Part shown: piece after piece, positions 38,989-48,172 of the stretch | Numbering within the stretch: position 1 is the first letter of the stretch | How the letters are laid out: the number at the start of each line of letters is the position of its first letter | From: Edwardsiella piscicida | GTDB taxonomy: Bacteria; Pseudomonadota; Gammaproteobacteria; Enterobacterales; Enterobacteriaceae | Assembly (NCBI RefSeq): GCF_001896205.1 | Contig: NZ_MPNU01000001.1 | Location: forward strand, 3,133,143-3,183,966 | Length of the DNA stretch: 50,824 nt | Direction of reading: 5' to 3' | The notes under the pieces: generated by a model | Told to the model about the DNA's origin: nothing | The model's database searches: none | What the model saw: only the letters and a program-made list of their open reading frames with translations | Position numbers and translations under genes: made by a program

Positions 38989-39013
38989 TTATCCTACTAT
39001 TTTAGTCAGGTAT
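38989..39013 (-). promoter_or_regulatory. IscR type 1 site, distal
   Basis: Read leftward it begins ATACCTGACT and continues AAAATAGTAGGATAA. It abuts the first site directly, so IscR dimers could bind side by side, as at the E. coli isc promoter. Confidence 0.7.
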
Positions 39014-39119
39014 TATCCCGTTGTCGACGCCGCCCATCCGCGAGAAACGCGCGGCAATCTCGGCCAGCGTCCGCGCAAAAATACCCGTGCATTCTACTAT
39101 GATATAGCCGCTGTCGCAG

Positions 39120-39857
39120 TTAACTTTCGTGCCGTTCTGCGTCGCACTTATCAATTGAGGCCAGTATCCCGCGCAGGATATTCAGCTCCTGTGCCTCCGG
39201 ACGAGCGCGGGTGAACAGGCGGCGCAGGCGGTTCATGACCTGGCCCGGATTCTTCTCGCGGATAAAGCCGGTGTGGTGCAGCGTCTGCTCCAGATGGGCA
39301 TAAAAGCGCTCCAGATCGTCCGCCAGCGGATAGGCTGCCTCCTCTACCGCCGGCGCCTTGGCCGCCTGGCGATCCAGATGCGCGACGCGGATTTCATAGC
39401 TGAGGATCTGCACCGCCATCGCCAGATTCAGCGAGGTGTACTCCGGGTTAGCCGGGATCTGCACGTGGTAATGGCACTTCTGCAGCTCATCGTTGGTCAG
39501 CCCGACGCGCTCACGGCCAAATACGATAGCGACGGGCGCATGCTCCGACTCCATGGCGCTGCGCTGGCCGCATTCGCGCGGCTCCAGCATCGGCCACGGC
39601 AGCGAGCGCGAACGGGCGCTGGTGCCCACCACCAGGCTACAGCCGGCGATCGCGTCATCGAAACTGTCCACGATGGTCGCGTTGCCGATCACGTCGCTGG
39701 CGCCGGCTGACAGGGCAATGGCCTGTGAGTCGGGGCGTACCAGCGGGTTCACCAGATACAGGTTGGTCAGTCCCATGGTCTTCATGGCGCGGGCGGTTGA
39801 CCCCATGTTGCCGGTGTGGGAGGTTTCCACCAGCACGATGCGAATATTGTCCAGCAT
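39120..39857 (-). CDS. trmJ: tRNA (cytidine/uridine-2'-O-)-methyltransferase TrmJ
   Basis: SPOUT-class enzyme that methylates the 2'-O of position 32 in several tRNAs, using SAM. The 245-aa protein has the knotted SAM site ([29 protein letters not shown]-like stretch with [13 protein letters not shown], and [14 protein letters not shown]). Length agrees with E. coli (246). It lies upstream of iscR with its own gap and is divergent from suhB. Confidence 0.97.
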   Translation of the reverse strand: MLDNIRIVLVETSHTGNMGSTARAMKTMGLTNLYLVNPLVRPDSQAIALSAGASDVIGNATIVDSFDDAIAGCSLVVGTSARSRSLPWPMLEPRECGQRSAMESEHAPVAIVFGRERVGLTNDELQKCHYHVQIPANPEYTSLNLAMAVQILSYEIRVAHLDRQAAKAPAVEEAAYPLADDLERFYAHLEQTLHHTGFIREKNPGQVMNRLRRLFTRARPEAQELNILRGILASIDKCDAERHES

Positions 39858-40030
39858 GCTTACTCATTACACGGTTGAATTGATTCTGCGATTTTACCAT
39901 AAGGCGCTATTAATGGTTTCTATTGATTTATTCGCCGCCGAGCGATTCCACAGCCAATTGATATAAAACACTATTTATCGCCATGGCCAACGGATATAAA
40001 AACGGCATGGTTGTTTGCCGCACGCTTTGC

Positions 40031-40036
40031 TATACT
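40031..40036 (+). promoter_or_regulatory. suhB promoter, extended -10
   Basis: TGCTATACT is a good extended -10 element 49 bases before the suhB start; no clear -35 box is seen, which fits the extended type. Confidence 0.5.
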
Positions 40037-40084
40037 CTACGCCGTCTAAATTTCCCGTTCTTTAACATCTAGTGGAAGATTCCC

Positions 40085-40888
40085 ATGCATCCGATGCTGA
40101 ACATCGCCGTGCGCGCCGCGCGCAAGGCTGGTAACCTGATTGCCAAAAGTTACGAAACGCCCGACTCAGTAGAAGCCAGCCAGAAAGGCAGCAATGATTT
40201 TGTGACCAACGTCGATCGCGATGCTGAACACCTGATCATCGAGACCATCCGCAAGTCTTACCCCAAGCACACTATTATCAGCGAAGAGTGCGGTGAGCTG
40301 CTGGGTGAAGATCACGAGATCCAATGGGTAATCGATCCGCTGGATGGCACCACCAACTTCATCAAGCGTCTGCCGCACTTCGCGGTGTCTATCGCCGTAC
40401 GCATCAAGGGCCGCACCGAAGTCGCCGTCGTCTATGATCCGATGCGCAACGAACTGTATACCGCCACCCGTGGTCAGGGCGCGCAGCTCAACGGCTACCG
40501 CCTGCGCACCGGCGTCGCCAAAGATCTGGATGGCACCATCCTGGCCACCGGCTTCCCGTTCAAGATGAAGCATCACGCCACTACCTACATCAAGATGGTC
40601 GATAAGCTGTTTACCCAGTGCGCCGACTTCCGCCGCACCGGCTCTGCCGCGCTGGATCTGGCCTACGTCGCCGCCGGCCGCGTGGACGGTTTCTTTGAAA
40701 TCGGCCTGAAGCCGTGGGACTTCGCCGCCGGTGAGCTGTTGGTGCGCGAAGCGGGCGGTCTGGTTACCGACTTTGTCGGCGGCCATGGCTACCTGGCCAG
40801 CGGTAACGTCGTCGCCGGTAACCCGCGCGTCGTCAAGTCGCTGCTGGGCGCCCTGCGTGACGAACTGAGCGATGCGCTGAAGCGCTAA
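40085..40888 (+). CDS. suhB: Inositol monophosphatase family protein SuhB
   Basis: Mg-dependent phosphatase that in E. coli also joins the rRNA antitermination complex and helps ribosome assembly. The 267-aa protein has metal ligands Glu67 (ISEECGE), Asp84 and Asp87 (VIDPLDGTTNF) and the second signature WDFAAGELLVREAGG. Length agrees with E. coli. Divergent from trmJ; terminator follows. Confidence 0.98.
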   Translation: MHPMLNIAVRAARKAGNLIAKSYETPDSVEASQKGSNDFVTNVDRDAEHLIIETIRKSYPKHTIISEECGELLGEDHEIQWVIDPLDGTTNFIKRLPHFAVSIAVRIKGRTEVAVVYDPMRNELYTATRGQGAQLNGYRLRTGVAKDLDGTILATGFPFKMKHHATTYIKMVDKLFTQCADFRRTGSAALDLAYVAAGRVDGFFEIGLKPWDFAAGELLVREAGGLVTDFVGGHGYLASGNVVAGNPRVVKSLLGALRDELSDALKR

Positions 40889-40923
40889 TCGCCCGCCCGA
40901 AAGGGCACCGATGCGTATTATCC

Positions 40924-40965
40924 AACGCCCTGCCGGAGCCCCCGCGCAGGGCGTTTTGCTTTTTT
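40924..40965 (+). terminator. Rho-independent terminator of suhB
   Basis: ACGCCCTGC and GCAGGGCGT form a 9-bp stem with a GC-rich loop, followed by TTTGCTTTTTT. It lies about 36 bases after the suhB stop. Confidence 0.9.
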
Positions 40966-41125
40966 ACGCCCACCGTCGTACGGAAACCCCGCGAGGACGC
41001 CCCTCCGAGGTCGTCGAGCTTTGCTATGCTTAGACGATGCCCCTTCGTTCGCCTCTGCGGCGAGCCGCCTCGCGGGGGCGTACCCTATGCCGGTTTCGTC
41101 GATCTTCGCCCGGGGGGAAACACAC

Positions 41126-42157
41126 ATGCAGAACGATGTCCCGCTGCCGCCACCGCACTCCCGCGCGGAGCGACACTGTAATCTGGCTCTACTGCTGCTG
41201 CTGCCAACGGCGCCGCTGACGATGGCGCGTCTGTGTAAGCTACAGCAGCAAACGCCCGATGAGGCCGAGCAGGATCTGAATCATCTGGTCAACGACATCA
41301 TGCGTTATCACGCCCTGCATATCAGCTTCCACCCGCGCCATGGCTATCGCCTTCAAGGCCCAGCCTATGAGTGGCGGCTGTGCCTGCTGCACTGGCTACA
41401 GCGTACGCTGCGCTACTTCCCGGCCAACGCAGCGCGTCTGCTATCCCCTGCCCTGCCCCCGGCCTTTCCCCGACAGACGCTCTGCGAACGCCTGCTGCAA
41501 AGCGTCCCGCGCCTGGAATCCCAGGCGATTCCGGCATCCGCGGCCTTTACGCCGCGCCAGCGGCAGCTGATCGACATCATGATGCGGTACGCCGCCGTAC
41601 AGCGCCGCGGCGGCCGATCGGATTCACTCATGCCCTGCTGGCTGCTGCCCTACCGCCGCCGCTGGCTGCAGCAAAAAGAGGAGTATGCCGTTGCCGAAGC
41701 ACTATGCCGCATCTACATCGGCGACGCGCCGACGGACGTCCTGGATCAGGAGCGGCTATTCGCGACGCTGCTGTTAACCCTGCTCAAGAATCACAGCCAC
41801 AGCCCGCGGGAGAATGCGCAGGACAGCGCCCTCATGCACGAGATTGAACGCTGCGTCGACTGCGTCGAGCGCGACAGCGATGTGCGACTTTCCCAGCGCG
41901 AAAGGCTGTGCGCCCGCCTGTTCGCCCACCTTGGCGCCGCCATTGAGCGCGCGCTGTTCGACATCCGTATCGGCACGCCGCTGGCGGCGGAGCTGGCGTC
42001 TCATCACCCCGAGTTACTGGCGCTCACCCGCCGTGCCATCGCCGGACTGGAGCAGCGCTACCGTATCCGCTTCTCCCCCGAGGAGCTAAGCCTGATCGCC
42101 GTCAGCATCGGCGCCTGGCTGATGCAGGCCGGTCGCCTACAGGAGCAACCGACGTAA
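41126..42157 (+). CDS. csiE: CsiE-like PRD-domain protein, short at the C-terminus
   Basis: CsiE is a stationary-phase protein with PTS-regulation-domain (PRD) helices; its role is unknown. The 343-aa protein resembles E. coli CsiE by position between suhB and glyA and by PRD stretches such as ERLCARLFAHLGAAIERALFDI, PELLALTRRAIAGLE and EELSLIAVSIGAWLMQ. E. coli CsiE (426 aa) continues about 85 residues past this last helix into a IIB-like domain; here the gene stops soon after (RLQEQPT) and a terminator follows at once, so no remnant of the missing part is present. The ATG at 41126 follows a GGGGGAAA ribosome site; the frame is open to 41021. Confidence 0.85.
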   Translation: MQNDVPLPPPHSRAERHCNLALLLLLPTAPLTMARLCKLQQQTPDEAEQDLNHLVNDIMRYHALHISFHPRHGYRLQGPAYEWRLCLLHWLQRTLRYFPANAARLLSPALPPAFPRQTLCERLLQSVPRLESQAIPASAAFTPRQRQLIDIMMRYAAVQRRGGRSDSLMPCWLLPYRRRWLQQKEEYAVAEALCRIYIGDAPTDVLDQERLFATLLLTLLKNHSHSPRENAQDSALMHEIERCVDCVERDSDVRLSQRERLCARLFAHLGAAIERALFDIRIGTPLAAELASHHPELLALTRRAIAGLEQRYRIRFSPEELSLIAVSIGAWLMQAGRLQEQPT

Positions 42158-42180
42158 AAAAGCCCGCGCGCGGCGGGCTC
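42156..42180 (-). terminator. Rho-independent terminator of glyA
   Basis: Read leftward, AGCCCGC and GCGGGCT form a 7-bp stem with loop CGCGC, followed by TTTTTTA. It lies about 20 bases after the glyA stop and overlaps the csiE stop; it may also slow csiE transcripts. Confidence 0.88.
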
Positions 42181-42198
42181 GGTAAGGCTAACGACCTG

Positions 42199-43452
42199 TC
42201 AGGCATAGACCGGCAGGCGTTCACAGATAGCCAATACCTTCTGCTTGGTATCGGCGATCGTGGCCTCATCATGGATATTATCCAGCACGTCGCACATCCA
42301 TCCCGCCAGCTCGCGGGACTCCGCCTCTTTAAAGCCACGGCGTGTGATAGCCGGGGTGCCGACGCGAATACCGGAGGTCACGAACGGGCTCTGCGGATCG
42401 TTGGGCACGCTGTTTTTATTCACCGTAATATTGGCGCGCCCCAGCGCGGCATCGGCCTCTTTACCGGTGATCTGCTTATCGACCAGATCCAGCAGGAACA
42501 GATGGTTTTCCGTGCCGCCGGACACGACTTTATAGCCACGCTGCAGGAAGACGTCGACCATCGCCTTGGCATTCTTGGCCACCTGCTGCTGGTAACGGGT
42601 AAACTCGGGCTCCATCGCCTCTTTCAGCGCGACCGCCTTGGCTGCGATCACGTGCATCAGCGGCCCCCCCTGCGCCCCCGGGAACACGGCGGAGTTCAGC
42701 TTTTTGTACAGAGCCTCATCCAACCCCTTGGCCAGGATCAGGCCGCCGCGCGGACCGGCCAGGGTCTTATGGGTGGTGGTGGTCACGACGTGAGCATGGG
42801 GAACCGGATTGGGATAAACCCCGGCAGCGACCAGACCCGCCACGTGCGCCATATCCACAAACAGGTAGGCACCGATGCTATCGGCGATCTCACGCATACG
42901 CGCCCAGTCCACTACGCCGGAATAGGCCGAGAAACCGCCGATGATCATCTTCGGACGGTGCTGCTGCGCCTGCGCCGCCAGATCGTCATAGTCGATACGG
43001 CCATGCGCGTCGATGCCGTAAGGCACCACGTTATACAGCTTACCGGAAAAGTTAACCGGAGAGCCGTGCGTCAGGTGGCCGCCGTGCGCCAGATTCATGC
43101 CCAGCACCGTATCACCCGGCTGCAGCAGCGCAGTATAGACGGCGAAATTGGCCTGAGAACCTGAGTGGGGCTGTACGTTAGCGTAGTCGGCGCCAAACAG
43201 CGCCTTGGCGCGATCAATCGCCAGCTGCTCAACCTGATCCACATACTGGCAGCCGCCGTAGTAGCGCTTGCCCGGGTAGCCTTCGGCATATTTATTGGTC
43301 AGCTGGGAGCCCTGCGCCTGCATAACCCGCGGGCTGGTGTAGTTTTCCGAGGCAATCAGCTCAATATGCTGCTCCTGACGCGTCACTTCCTGCTGCATTG
43401 CCTGCCACAGCTCGGCATCATAATCGGCAATGTTCATCTCACGCTTTAACAT
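42199..43452 (-). CDS. glyA: Serine hydroxymethyltransferase
   Basis: PLP enzyme that interconverts serine and glycine and loads one-carbon units on tetrahydrofolate. The 417-aa protein has the PLP lysine in [15 protein letters not shown] (near residue 229), the signature [20 protein letters not shown]-like region split around it, and the family start [16 protein letters not shown]. Length is the same as in E. coli. Divergent from hmp; a PurR-like box lies about 130 bases upstream. Confidence 0.98.
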   Translation of the reverse strand: MLKREMNIADYDAELWQAMQQEVTRQEQHIELIASENYTSPRVMQAQGSQLTNKYAEGYPGKRYYGGCQYVDQVEQLAIDRAKALFGADYANVQPHSGSQANFAVYTALLQPGDTVLGMNLAHGGHLTHGSPVNFSGKLYNVVPYGIDAHGRIDYDDLAAQAQQHRPKMIIGGFSAYSGVVDWARMREIADSIGAYLFVDMAHVAGLVAAGVYPNPVPHAHVVTTTTHKTLAGPRGGLILAKGLDEALYKKLNSAVFPGAQGGPLMHVIAAKAVALKEAMEPEFTRYQQQVAKNAKAMVDVFLQRGYKVVSGGTENHLFLLDLVDKQITGKEADAALGRANITVNKNSVPNDPQSPFVTSGIRVGTPAITRRGFKEAESRELAGWMCDVLDNIHDEATIADTKQKVLAICERLPVYA

Positions 43453-43583
43453 CCGCTTCTCCTGACTCAGCTAACCGGTTTTGAGTAAATCTGGCCCTCA
43501 CAGCCAATACATCCCACCCCAACGGGCAATCGTCACAGTGTAATATGTTTTTAGCTTGTTACAAACACCTTGCCCCATCTTTT

Positions 43584-43599
43584 ACGCAATCGTTTGGCA
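43584..43599 (-). promoter_or_regulatory. PurR-like box upstream of glyA
   Basis: On the minus strand TGCCAAACGATTGCGT fits the PurR consensus except at the first and third positions. E. coli glyA is a PurR target with a similar degenerate operator. It lies in the 339-bp gap 43453-43791, which holds no gene. Confidence 0.55.
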
Positions 43600-43744
43600 C
43601 TCCGTGGCGCAAGGCCTCGGCCAGATAGACACCTTGTTGCATTTTTGTGCGCGCAGCGATAGGCGTGCATAAAAAAACACCATTACCGTAACGCCAATGA
43701 GGCGCATCGGCAATTATTGATTTACAGCGCCGCCGAAAAGCCTT

Positions 43745-43767
43745 AAGTTGCATTTAAAATACAACTT
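43745..43767 (+). promoter_or_regulatory. NsrR operator upstream of hmp
   Basis: AAGTTGCATTT and AAATACAACTT are near-mirror 11-bp arms separated by one base, the 11-1-11 layout of NsrR sites. It ends 24 bases before the hmp ATG. NsrR represses hmp until nitric oxide damages its cluster. Confidence 0.8.
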
Positions 43768-43791
43768 AACTAACCACGCCCAGGAGCGCCC

Positions 43792-44979
43792 ATGCTGGAC
43801 ACACAAACCATCGCTATCGTCAAATCCACCCTACCGCTACTGCAGCAATATGGCCCGGGGCTGACCGCCCATTTCTACCAGCGCATGTTCCGCCATAATC
43901 CAGAGCTGAAGTCTCTCTTCAATATGAGCAACCAACGCAGCGGCGATCAGCGCGAGGCGCTGTTTAACGCCATCTGCGCCTATGCCGCCCACATTGATAC
44001 CCCCGCCGCGCTGCTCAATGCGGTGGAGCGTATCGCGCACAAGCACGTCAGCGTCGGTATTCAGCCATCGCAGTATGCCATCGTGGGTCATCATCTGCTC
44101 AAAACCCTGGAGGAGCTGTTCAACCCCGGCAGCGATGTGCTGGACGCCTGGGGAAGCGCCTACGACGCGCTGGCGCAGCTGTTTATTGCGCGGGAGGCCC
44201 AGCTGTATCAGGGACACGTCGGGCAGCCCGGCGGCTGGGCGCATCAGCGCGCGTTTACGATCGCTGAAAAGCGGGCAGAGAGCGACCTGATCACCCGCTT
44301 TACGCTGGTACCGCAGGATGGCGCCCCGATCGCCGACTTCCTCCCGGGGCAATATCTGAGCGTATATGTGCGCCATCCCAGCCTCCCACGTCAGGCCATC
44401 CGCCAGTATTCACTGACCCATGCCCCCAACGGCACGCATTACCGTATCGCCGTCAAACGAGAGCCTCAGGGCGCCGTCTCCCGCTACCTGCACGACGTCG
44501 CCGTCGCGGGCGATACGCTGCACCTCTCAGCCCCCAGCGGCGAGTTTACCCTAGAGACGACGCCGGAGACGCCGCTGGCGCTGATCTCGGCGGGCGTCGG
44601 TGTGACCCCGCTGCTCAGCATGTTGGATACCCTGAGCCGCCGCGGACAGCGCGCCCCGCTGTACTGGCTGCACGCCGCCGACAGCGACCCCGTGCGCGCC
44701 TTTGGCGAGGAGAGCGAGCGTCTGCTGGCCGCGATCCCCCAGCACCAGGCCCATCTGTGGCTGCGCCACGGCGAACCTGCGCAGCCGGTCCGCGCCCACC
44801 ACCATCGCGGTACGATGGATCTCGACGTCGTGGGCGAAGGGCTGCGCGATCCGCGCATGCAGTTCTATTTCTGTGGACCGGTGGGCTTTATGCAACGGGT
44901 GGCGCAGCAGCTGCTGGCGCAGGGCGTTGACGCAGAACGACTGCACTATGAGTGCTTCGGCCCACACAAAATTCTGTGA
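43792..44979 (+). CDS. hmp: Flavohemoglobin, nitric oxide dioxygenase
   Basis: Turns nitric oxide and oxygen into nitrate using NADPH, the main aerobic NO detoxification enzyme. The 395-aa protein has a globin domain (residues 1-140) with proximal His85 (HKHVSVGI) and distal Tyr29 (HFYQRMF), then an FAD domain (RQYSLTH) and an NAD(P)H domain (SAGVGVTPLLSMLDTL). Length agrees with E. coli (396). AGGAG lies five bases before the ATG. Together with nrfA in this window it gives two different NO/nitrite defences. Confidence 0.98.
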   Translation: MLDTQTIAIVKSTLPLLQQYGPGLTAHFYQRMFRHNPELKSLFNMSNQRSGDQREALFNAICAYAAHIDTPAALLNAVERIAHKHVSVGIQPSQYAIVGHHLLKTLEELFNPGSDVLDAWGSAYDALAQLFIAREAQLYQGHVGQPGGWAHQRAFTIAEKRAESDLITRFTLVPQDGAPIADFLPGQYLSVYVRHPSLPRQAIRQYSLTHAPNGTHYRIAVKREPQGAVSRYLHDVAVAGDTLHLSAPSGEFTLETTPETPLALISAGVGVTPLLSMLDTLSRRGQRAPLYWLHAADSDPVRAFGEESERLLAAIPQHQAHLWLRHGEPAQPVRAHHHRGTMDLDVVGEGLRDPRMQFYFCGPVGFMQRVAQQLLAQGVDAERLHYECFGPHKIL

Positions 44980-45060
44980 GCCCATCGTCCCGGCCATCTT
45001 CGCGCCGGGAACGTCGCCGCGCGATGCCGCCGTAGGCATCGGTAGTGCGAGGAGAGATAA

Positions 45061-45096
45061 AACGAAAAACCCCGGTTCATTTCTGAACCGGGGCTT
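45061..45096 (-). terminator. Rho-independent terminator of the first tRNA-Asp
   Basis: CCCCGGTTCA and TGAACCGGGG form a 10-bp stem with loop GAAA, followed leftward by TTTTTCGTTTT. It begins about 10 bases after the tRNA. Confidence 0.93.
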
Positions 45097-45103
45097 AGAA
45101 TGT

Positions 45104-45180
45104 TGGCGGAACGGACGGGACTCGAACCCGCGACCCCCTGCGTGACAGGCAGGTATTCTAACCAACTGAACTACCGCTCC
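45104..45180 (-). tRNA. aspV: tRNA-Asp (anticodon GTC)
   Basis: A 77-base tRNA with CCA encoded. It starts GGAGCGGTAGTTCAGTTGG, has anticodon GTC at 45144-45146 (minus strand), the T-arm GGGTTCGAGTCCC and an acceptor stem closing GGAGCGG with CCGTTCC. The position beside dnaQ is that of aspV in E. coli. It has its own promoter and terminator. The second copy at 50650-50726 is identical. Confidence 0.98.
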
Positions 45181-45209
45181 GCGTTGTTCCCGCTGGGGGA
45201 ACGAGGCGC

Positions 45210-45238
45210 ATATTACGGTCAGCGCTCGGCGGCGTCAA
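45210..45238 (-). promoter_or_regulatory. Promoter of the first tRNA-Asp
   Basis: TTGACG and TAATAT are 17 bases apart on the minus strand, followed by a GC-rich discriminator (GCGCC), the usual stable-RNA layout. The start would be about 25 bases before the tRNA. Confidence 0.85.
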
Positions 45239-45311
45239 CCCTTTTTCACCGCAAAACCATCATTCGTACATATTTTATACTTTGTGATGATTTTTCAGCA
45301 AATTTTACCGT

Positions 45312-46043
45312 TTAGCTACGCCACAGGCAGCTGCCGCCCTTCTTCTGAACCAGATCCAAGCGCTGTTCATGGGCCGCCAACTCCGCCTCACTGGCATACA
45401 CGACCCGTAGCCCTTTAGCACCGCGCACCACCCGACGAATCTCCGACGCCTGCGACTGAGAGGTGCCATCGCCGTCGCTGGAAAACGCCAGCGATGTCTG
45501 GCCGCCGGTCATGATCAGGTAGACGTCGGCCAGGATCTGGGCATCCAGCAGCGCCCCGTGCAGCGTACGTTTGCTGTTATCTATCTCATAGCGGTTGCAC
45601 AGCGCATCCAGGCTGTTCCTTTTGCCCGGAAACAGGCGACGCGCCATCACCAGGCTATCAGTGATGGTACAGAATGTCTCCGTCTTGGGCAGATCGCGCC
45701 CCAGCTTGGCGAACTCATAGTCCATAAAGCCGATATCGAACGGCGCGTTATGGATCACCAGCTCCGCGCCGCGGATAAACGCGAGAAACTCGTCGGCGAC
45801 CTCGGCAAAGCTGGGCTTATCCAGCAAAAAGTCATCGCTGATGCCGTGTACCGTAAACGCCTCGGGATCCACCAGGCGATCCGGCTTCAGGTAAACGTGA
45901 AAATTACGACCGGTCAGGCGACGGTTAACCACTTCAACGGCGCCGATTTCAATGATGCGATGCCCCTCATAGTGGGCACCCACCTGATTCATACCGGTAG
46001 TTTCCGTATCGAGGACGATTTGGCGGGCGATAGGGGTATTCAT
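45312..46043 (-). CDS. dnaQ: DNA polymerase III epsilon subunit, proofreading 3'-5' exonuclease
   Basis: Proofreading subunit of the replicase core. The 243-aa protein has exonuclease motifs I (LDTETTG, Asp12 and Glu14), II (HNAPFDIGFMD) and III (HGALLDAQILADVY), and a C-terminal tail that binds the polymerase subunit. Divergent from rnhA over 67 bp, the classic E. coli arrangement. Confidence 0.98.
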   Translation of the reverse strand: MNTPIARQIVLDTETTGMNQVGAHYEGHRIIEIGAVEVVNRRLTGRNFHVYLKPDRLVDPEAFTVHGISDDFLLDKPSFAEVADEFLAFIRGAELVIHNAPFDIGFMDYEFAKLGRDLPKTETFCTITDSLVMARRLFPGKRNSLDALCNRYEIDNSKRTLHGALLDAQILADVYLIMTGGQTSLAFSSDGDGTSQSQASEIRRVVRGAKGLRVVYASEAELAAHEQRLDLVQKKGGSCLWRS

Positions 46044-46110
46044 TTTACTGTGCTCATCGTGTCACTTTATGTCAGACTCACGGTTTTGATCAGAGAGTAG
46101 TCTACCAGAG

Positions 46111-46575
46111 ATGTTAAAGCAGGTTGAGATTTTCACCGATGGTTCCTGCCTGGGTAACCCGGGCCCGGGCGGCTATGGCGCCATTCTGCGCTACCGTCAG
46201 CATGAAAAGGCGCTCAGCGCCGGCTATCGGCTGACCACCAACAACCGCATGGAGCTGATGGCGGCGATCGTCGCCCTAGAGACGCTGACCAGCGCCTGTC
46301 AGGTCACGCTGTTCAGCGATAGCCAGTATGTCCGTCAGGGCATCACCCAGTGGATCCACGGCTGGAAACGACGCGGCTGGAAAACGGCGGATAAAAAACC
46401 GGTGAAAAACGTCGATCTGTGGCAGCGACTGGATCAGGCCATCGGCCCGCATCAGGTGGAGTGGATCTGGATCAAAGGCCACGCCGGCCACCCAGAGAAC
46501 GAGCGCTGCGATGAGCTGGCGCGCAGCGCCGCCGGGGCACCGAGACTGGAGGACAGCGGCTACAATCCCGAGTAA
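46111..46575 (+). CDS. rnhA: Ribonuclease HI
   Basis: Cuts the RNA strand of RNA-DNA hybrids. The 154-aa protein has the catalytic residues Asp10 ([14 protein letters not shown]), Glu48 (NRMELMAA), Asp70 (LFSDSQYV), His124 and Asp134 ([15 protein letters not shown]), with the basic handle [14 protein letters not shown]. Divergent from dnaQ with overlapping control regions. Confidence 0.98.
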   Translation: MLKQVEIFTDGSCLGNPGPGGYGAILRYRQHEKALSAGYRLTTNNRMELMAAIVALETLTSACQVTLFSDSQYVRQGITQWIHGWKRRGWKTADKKPVKNVDLWQRLDQAIGPHQVEWIWIKGHAGHPENERCDELARSAAGAPRLEDSGYNPE

Positions 46576-46593
46576 CCGCGCCATCGGGGGCCG

Positions 46594-47316
46594 CTAAGCC
46601 GATCGTCGCAGGATCTTCGCCGCGCCGCCCAGCGCGCGGCGGATCCCGTGATGTGCCCGCAGAACGCGCTGCGGCGTTAAGGTCAGCGGAACCGTGCGCT
46701 TACGCGCCACGATCAGCATCAGACACCCCATCGCCGGAAAGTGGCGGCTCAGCAGAGAGACGCAGGGCTGATGCCAAGGCAGCACCTGAAAACGTGACGC
46801 CGCCAGCACCTCGTAGTTCAGCAGGTTCAGCCAGTCGATGAGCCGCCCCATACTGAACATACGGCTGTTGTAGGGCACCCGGCGGCGCAGTCCGGGCACC
46901 AGTCTCCCCATCCCCAGCAGGCTCAGCGGACTAAAGCCGCTGATGATAAGCCAACCGTCATCCACCAGTACCCGATCGACCTCGCGCAGCACCCGGTGCG
47001 GATCGCGGGAGTAGCCCAGGGTGTGAGCCAGCAGGCAGGCATCCACCGACTTCGCGGCAAACGGTAGATGCGCAGGATCGGCGATCACCTGTAAATGCTC
47101 TCCCTCCGGCGCCACACTCACCTGATGTGATATGGTACAGCGGTCCGTTGCCAGATCGGTACTCAGCGCCCCCAGCTTCAGCAAATGGTAGCCAAATAGC
47201 TTGGGCCACCACGGCGTTAAACGCAGCTCCAGCGCGGCCCGGTAGTGGAGTCCCCACGGGATTTGCCGCCAGGTAAAAGGCGCGTTCAGCGTGCGCTTGC
47301 TCAGTGCCGGTTTCAT
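46594..47316 (-). CDS. yafS: YafS-like SAM-dependent methyltransferase
   Basis: The 240-aa protein, the same length as E. coli YafS, has a class I methyltransferase core with PFAAKSVDACLLAHTLGYS, a partly changed motif I region and RVLVDDGWLIISGFSPLSL. The substrate is unknown. The ATG at 47316 is chosen because MKPALSKR matches E. coli; a longer frame starts at 47349, overlapping gloB. It is convergent with rnhA and divergent from gloB, 31 bp apart. Confidence 0.92.
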   Translation of the reverse strand: MKPALSKRTLNAPFTWRQIPWGLHYRAALELRLTPWWPKLFGYHLLKLGALSTDLATDRCTISHQVSVAPEGEHLQVIADPAHLPFAAKSVDACLLAHTLGYSRDPHRVLREVDRVLVDDGWLIISGFSPLSLLGMGRLVPGLRRRVPYNSRMFSMGRLIDWLNLLNYEVLAASRFQVLPWHQPCVSLLSRHFPAMGCLMLIVARKRTVPLTLTPQRVLRAHHGIRRALGGAAKILRRSA

Positions 47317-47347
47317 CGTCACCTCTGACTTTGGAGTAGATAACATC

Positions 47348-48103
47348 ATGGATCTTATCGGTCTTCCTGCCCTACAGGATAACTACATCTGGCTGCTAAT
47401 CAATCCGCAGCATCAATGTCTGATCGTCGATCCCGGCGTCGCCGCGCCGGTTTTACACTATTTGACAGAGAATAGGATAACCCCTAAAGCCATCCTGCTA
47501 ACGCACCATCATAATGACCACATTGGCGGCGTTGCAGAAATAGTCCAGGCCTACCCTGAACTGCCGGTTTACGGCCCGGCAGAAACGCAGGGACTGGGAA
47601 GTACCCAGATCGTGGCCGACGGCGATACGTTCTCCCTGCTAGGGTGCCAGATTTCGGTCATGGCCCTGCCGGGACATACGCTGGGCCATGTGGGCTATTA
47701 CAGCGCCCCTTACCTGTTTTGCGGCGATACGCTCTTTTCCGCCGGCTGCGGCCGCCTGTTTGAGGGCAGCGCGCAGCAAATGTTTGACTCGCTACAGCGC
47801 ATTATGCAACTTCCTGATAACACGCTGGTGTGCTGCGCGCACGAATATACCGAGTCAAATCTGCGATTTGCACGGCATGTCTTACCCCAAAACAGGGCAA
47901 TAGAAACATATCAGCAACACGTAGCGACGTTGCGGGCAAAACAGCAACCTACGGTGCCTTCAACGCTACGGATTGAGCGGGAAATAAATCCATTCTTACG
48001 CTGTTATGATGATGATTTGCAAAGGAATGTAGGTTTTCCTACGCAACCTAATGAGATTTGGCGAGTTTTTGCCTGTCTACGCGACATGAAAGACAGCTTT
48101 TAA
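47348..48103 (+). CDS. gloB: Hydroxyacylglutathione hydrolase (glyoxalase II)
   Basis: Splits S-lactoylglutathione to lactate and glutathione, ending methylglyoxal detoxification. The 251-aa protein has the two-metal motif THHHNDH (His53, His55, Asp57, His58), further ligands in GHTLGHVGY, CGDTLFSAGCGRLF and CAHEYTESNLRF, and the glutathione-binding C-terminus. The ATG at 47348 gives the E. coli length; a longer frame begins at 47291. This MBL-fold enzyme is a housekeeping gene unrelated to the island MBL protein. Confidence 0.97.
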   Translation: MDLIGLPALQDNYIWLLINPQHQCLIVDPGVAAPVLHYLTENRITPKAILLTHHHNDHIGGVAEIVQAYPELPVYGPAETQGLGSTQIVADGDTFSLLGCQISVMALPGHTLGHVGYYSAPYLFCGDTLFSAGCGRLFEGSAQQMFDSLQRIMQLPDNTLVCCAHEYTESNLRFARHVLPQNRAIETYQQHVATLRAKQQPTVPSTLRIEREINPFLRCYDDDLQRNVGFPTQPNEIWRVFACLRDMKDSF

Positions 48104-48172
48104 AGCTTTTTCTTGTGTTGTGCGGCCAAGCAACGTATTATTGCTCGTCTTTTAATCACCAGTGACACACAC

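Noticed and set aside
42158-42199. csiE shortened by a simple frameshift
   Set aside because: The bases after the stop form the glyA terminator and then glyA itself, so no C-terminal coding remnant is present.
44551-45165. 204-codon minus-strand frame opposite hmp and across tRNA-Asp
   Set aside because: It overlaps a certain tRNA and runs antisense to hmp with no family match.
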